This document shows, one piece after another, positions 14,315 to 16,567 of a stretch of DNA of 16,567 bases. A program made the translations under genes and the position numbers. This DNA comes from Proteobacteria bacterium UBA6921 (GTDB lineage Bacteria > Pseudomonadota > Gammaproteobacteria > SG8-11), in contig DKAR01000024.1 of the NCBI GenBank assembly GCA_002450895.1, positions 1-16,567 of the forward strand. Reading direction: 5' to 3'. Numbering within the stretch: the first letter of the stretch is position 1; each line of letters opens with the position of its first letter. The notes beneath the pieces were generated by a model. That model worked only from the letters and a program-made list of their open reading frames with translations. It did not search any database and was not told where the DNA came from.

Positions 14315-15277
14315 CTAGCCTTTGCCGATTTTTTCCAGATAGCGCTCTGCGTCCAGAGCCGCCATGCAGCCCGTGCCCGCAGAAGTGATCGCCTGACGGT
14401 AGATGTGATCGGAAACATCGCCAGCGGCAAAGACACCTTCCACGCTGGTCGCAGTCGCTCCGCCCGATGTTCCGCTCTTCACGGAGATATAACCGTGCGA
14501 CATGTCGAGTTGTCCTTCAAAGATGCCGGTATTCGGTTGATGACCAATGGCGATAAACACGCCGTGTACGTCGACGTTTTTAGTCTTTCCGTCGTTGGCG
14601 TTCTTGATGCGCATTCCGGTGACGCCACTGTCATCGCCGAGTACTTCGTCGAGCGCGTGGTTGTATTCAATCGTGATCTTTCCGCTCTTTGTTTTTTCAA
14701 CCAGCTTGTCGATCATGATCTTCTCGGCCTTGAACTTGTCGCGCCGATGCACCAACGTGACATGGGACGCAATATTCGAAAGATAGAGCGCTTCTTCCAC
14801 GGCCGTGTTGCCGCCGCCAATGACAGCGACAGGTTTGTTCTTGTAAAAGAAACCATCGCACGTCGCGCAACCGGAAACGCCGCGGCCTTTGAACTCCGCC
14901 TCCGATGGGATGCCCAGATATTTTGCAGACGCGCCTGTCGCAATGATCAACGCATCGCAGGTGTATGTCGTGCCCGAATCGCCGGTCAAGGCGAAAGGTC
15001 GTGATTTCAGGTCGACATTGGTGATGTGATCGAACACGATTTCGGTATTGAAGCGCTCGCTGTGCCGCTTCATGCGGTCCATCAAATTGGGTCCCAACAG
15101 GCCTTCCACGTCGCCCGGCCAGTTGTCGACTTCCGTTGTGGTCATTAATTGACCACCTTGTTCGAGCCCCGTGACCAGTACAGGATTTAGGTTCGCTCGT
15201 GCGGCGTAAATTGAGGCGGTGTAGCCCGCGGGCCCGGAGCCAAGAATCATCAGACGGGCGTGTTTTGTTGTGGTCAT
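14315..15277 (-). CDS. trxB: Thioredoxin reductase (NADPH)
   Basis: The protein has 320 residues, the expected length. It is a flavoenzyme that reduces thioredoxin with NADPH. FAD binding is shown by GSGPAG (13-18) and GDVSD (286-290). The redox-active site is CATC (137-140) within GVSGCATCDGFFYKN. NADPH binding is shown by GGGNTAVEEA (154-163) and HRRDKFKAEK (177-186). The reading frame stays open for another 330 codons upstream through the antisense of ald, but homology begins at MTTTKHARLMILG. AGGAG lies about ten bases before this ATG, so it is the start. It is the first gene of the minus-strand operon that continues into the acyltransferase gene, aat, bpt and the unknown gene. Confidence 0.98.
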   Translation of the reverse strand: MTTTKHARLMILGSGPAGYTASIYAARANLNPVLVTGLEQGGQLMTTTEVDNWPGDVEGLLGPNLMDRMKRHSERFNTEIVFDHITNVDLKSRPFALTGDSGTTYTCDALIIATGASAKYLGIPSEAEFKGRGVSGCATCDGFFYKNKPVAVIGGGNTAVEEALYLSNIASHVTLVHRRDKFKAEKIMIDKLVEKTKSGKITIEYNHALDEVLGDDSGVTGMRIKNANDGKTKNVDVHGVFIAIGHQPNTGIFEGQLDMSHGYISVKSGTSGGATATSVEGVFAAGDVSDHIYRQAITSAGTGCMAALDAERYLEKIGKG

Positions 15278-15385
15278 CGCTGGGTAACTCCTGACATGAA
15301 TGTTGGTATTCGATGCGTCAGCCCGACGAGAGGTTCCGCCGGTTCCGGCATCTATACTAGCTGAGTCGAAAAGGGAGGGAAAAGG

Positions 15386-16456
15386 ATGCGCATCGGAGTG
15401 CCAAAAGAAGTCAAGATTCGCGAAGGACGGGTTGCGCTGATTCCAGCCGCGGTGGCGGAGCTGGTCCGCCGTGGTCATGAAGTGTTCGTTCAGGCCTGGG
15501 CGGGGCAGATGAGCGGTTACTCTGACGATGATTTTCGTGCGGCAGGGGCGCAGGTGGTCCCCGACGCGAAGGCCGTCTACGACGCGGCAACGCTCCTGGT
15601 GAAGGTAAAAGAACCCCAGCCGCAGGAATTGCCACTGTTGCGCCGCGACCACATTCTGTTTTCGTACCTGCACCTTGCCGCCGAGCCGGCGCTCACGAAG
15701 GGCCTCGTCGATGTGGGTTGTACTGCCGTCGCGTTTGAAACCGTGCAGGAGCCCGGCCGACGGCTGCCACTGCTTGCGCCGATGAGCGACATTGCGGGAC
15801 GAATTGCGGTGCAAGTGGGTGCCCATCTGCTGCACCAGCCTCAAGGCGGGCGTGGCATTCTTCTGGGCGGCATTCCCGCCGTGGAGCGGGGGAAGGTCGT
15901 CGTGCTGGGCGCGGGAGAAGCGGGCGGCAATGCGGCCGCGCTGGCGGCGGCGTTGGGTGCGGAAGTGATCGTATTCGACCGCAATCGCGAAAAGCTGGCG
16001 CGTATGCGCGCCCTCGGCGGCAATGTCACTGCGCTGTACCCCTTTGCGGACAGCGTGAAAAAGGCCGTGCTGGATGCGGATTTGCTTGTCGGCGCGGTCC
16101 TGATCATCGGTGCGCGCGCGCCGCGTCTGGTTGATGCCGACACGGTCCGTCGCATGCGCCCCGGGGCGGTGATCGTGGACATCTCCGTGGATCAGGGCGG
16201 TTGTATTGAAACTACGCGGCCGACCAATTATGAGAATCCGACTTATGTGTGGGAGAACATCGTGCACTTCGCGGTGACCAATATGCCGGGTGCCGTTCCG
16301 CGCACGTCATCGCAGGCAATTTCCGCCGCGCTAATTCCATATTCCACGATGCTGGCAGAGCAGGGACCGCATGCCACGCCAGCGCTGCAGGCGGGAATTA
16401 ACGTGGAATCAGGAAAGATTGTGCATCCGGCATTGCTTGATCATCGCGCTGCCTAG
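15386..16456 (+). CDS. ald: Alanine dehydrogenase
   Basis: The protein has 356 residues, slightly short of the usual 370. It interconverts L-alanine and pyruvate plus ammonia with NAD(H). Catalytic and substrate residues known from characterised enzymes are at the expected places: Arg15 in KIREGRVAL, Lys75 in VKVKEPQ and His96 in FSYLHLA. The Asp is in VDISVDQGG (Asp269). The NAD-binding Rossmann motif is VVVLGAGEAGGNAA (GAGEAG 175-180). The C-terminal NMPGAVPRTSSQAI is a family signature. GGGAGGG followed by AAAAGG precedes the ATG closely. A TATACT at 15353-15358 is a possible -10 box, though no good -35 accompanies it. The gene is divergent from trxB, with about 108 bases between start codons. 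No lrp-type regulator is visible in the window. Confidence 0.95.
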   Translation: MRIGVPKEVKIREGRVALIPAAVAELVRRGHEVFVQAWAGQMSGYSDDDFRAAGAQVVPDAKAVYDAATLLVKVKEPQPQELPLLRRDHILFSYLHLAAEPALTKGLVDVGCTAVAFETVQEPGRRLPLLAPMSDIAGRIAVQVGAHLLHQPQGGRGILLGGIPAVERGKVVVLGAGEAGGNAAALAAALGAEVIVFDRNREKLARMRALGGNVTALYPFADSVKKAVLDADLLVGAVLIIGARAPRLVDADTVRRMRPGAVIVDISVDQGGCIETTRPTNYENPTYVWENIVHFAVTNMPGAVPRTSSQAISAALIPYSTMLAEQGPHATPALQAGINVESGKIVHPALLDHRAA

Positions 16457-16491
16457 GGTGAGCAGGGTATGCGAGATGAATGTTGCAGCAT

Positions 16492-16566
16492 CTAGGGCCG
16501 GTGTCGGCTTTCGCCGACTGTGACGCCGCCGGCAATGAGATGCGCCGTGCGTAGCGGTTCCGGCAA
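16492..16566 (-). CDS. Possible C-terminal end of a minus-strand gene cut by the window
   Basis: On the minus strand a frame is open from the window edge for 24 codons and ends with TAG. It reads LPEPLRTAHLIAGG and ends in GESRHRP. The composition is protein-like and many third positions are G or C. The fragment is too short to identify, and the open frame may be chance. A GTCGGC-TTTC-GCCGAC hairpin at about 16503-16518 lies inside it and lacks a T-tract. If the gene is real, it converges on ald with a gap of about 35 bases. Confidence 0.25.
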   Translation of the reverse strand: MPEPLRTAHLIAGGVTVGESRHRP

Positions 16567-16567
16567 C

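Noticed and set aside
13919..15004. 361-codon plus-strand open frame
   Set aside because: It is antisense to trxB and the acyltransferase gene, both of which have full conserved motifs; the frame has no start context and no recognisable domain.
14315..16267. A single 650-codon minus-strand frame that would fuse a new N-terminal domain to thioredoxin reductase
   Set aside because: The extra 330 codons are antisense to ald, look like low-homology Arg/His-rich shadow sequence, and trxB has its own ATG and ribosome binding site at 15277.
16503..16518. Hairpin GTCGGC-TTTC-GCCGAC as a terminator for ald
   Set aside because: The stem is perfect, but there is no T-tract on either strand after it.
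1..16567. Mobile element, prophage or defence island
   Set aside because: No transposase, integrase, terminal repeats, restriction or CRISPR-type genes are seen; base use is even across the window.

Overview
The window looks like a stretch of gammaproteobacterial chromosome with GC content moderately above one half. The strongest taxonomic clue is the block cspD / clpS-clpA / infA / bpt-aat with trxB close by. That arrangement is familiar from Gammaproteobacteria such as Pseudomonas and, without bpt, the enterics. I see no insertion sequence, integrase, CRISPR array, tRNA or rRNA. Almost everything is recognisable core or conserved accessory genome.

Layout, left to right. (1) 1-2945, plus strand: the 3' end of a MoxR-type AAA+ ATPase gene, a protein pairing a putative metallopeptidase motif with a VWA domain, and a protein resembling the DsrS family. 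Together they look like one ATPase/VWA-type operon. (2) 3071-4615: a promoter with an inverted repeat at its -35/spacer, driving a soluble diguanylate cyclase with an intact GGEEF site and RxxD inhibitory site. (3) 4965-5750: a membrane-anchored lytic-transglycosylase-like protein behind a near-consensus sigma-28-like element. (4) 5870-7258, minus: a PIN-PhoH ATPase. (5) 7625-7846, minus: CspD-type cold-shock protein with an intrinsic terminator and a long structured leader. (6) 8231-10864, plus: clpS and clpA. (7) 10878-11096, minus: infA. (8) 11229-15277, minus: trxB, a FemAB/GNAT-like gene, aat, bpt and an unrecognised 125-residue gene. The block ends at a strong minus-strand terminator at 11168-11204. 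(9) 15386-16456, plus: alanine dehydrogenase, divergent from trxB. The last 110 bases may hold the end of another minus-strand gene.

How the genes fit together: Aat and Bpt attach Leu/Phe or Leu to protein N-termini. ClpS recognises such N-termini and delivers the substrates to ClpA, which unfolds them for ClpP (not in this window). The bacterial N-degron pathway apart from ClpP is therefore encoded within about 5 kb. The unrecognised gene at 11229-11606 is the last gene of the Aat/Bpt operon and is the best candidate here for something undescribed. I found no clearly novel multi-gene system. The other points worth checking are the DsrS-like/VWA/MoxR trio, the unclassified N-terminal region of the diguanylate cyclase, and the promoter elements at 3071 and 4821.
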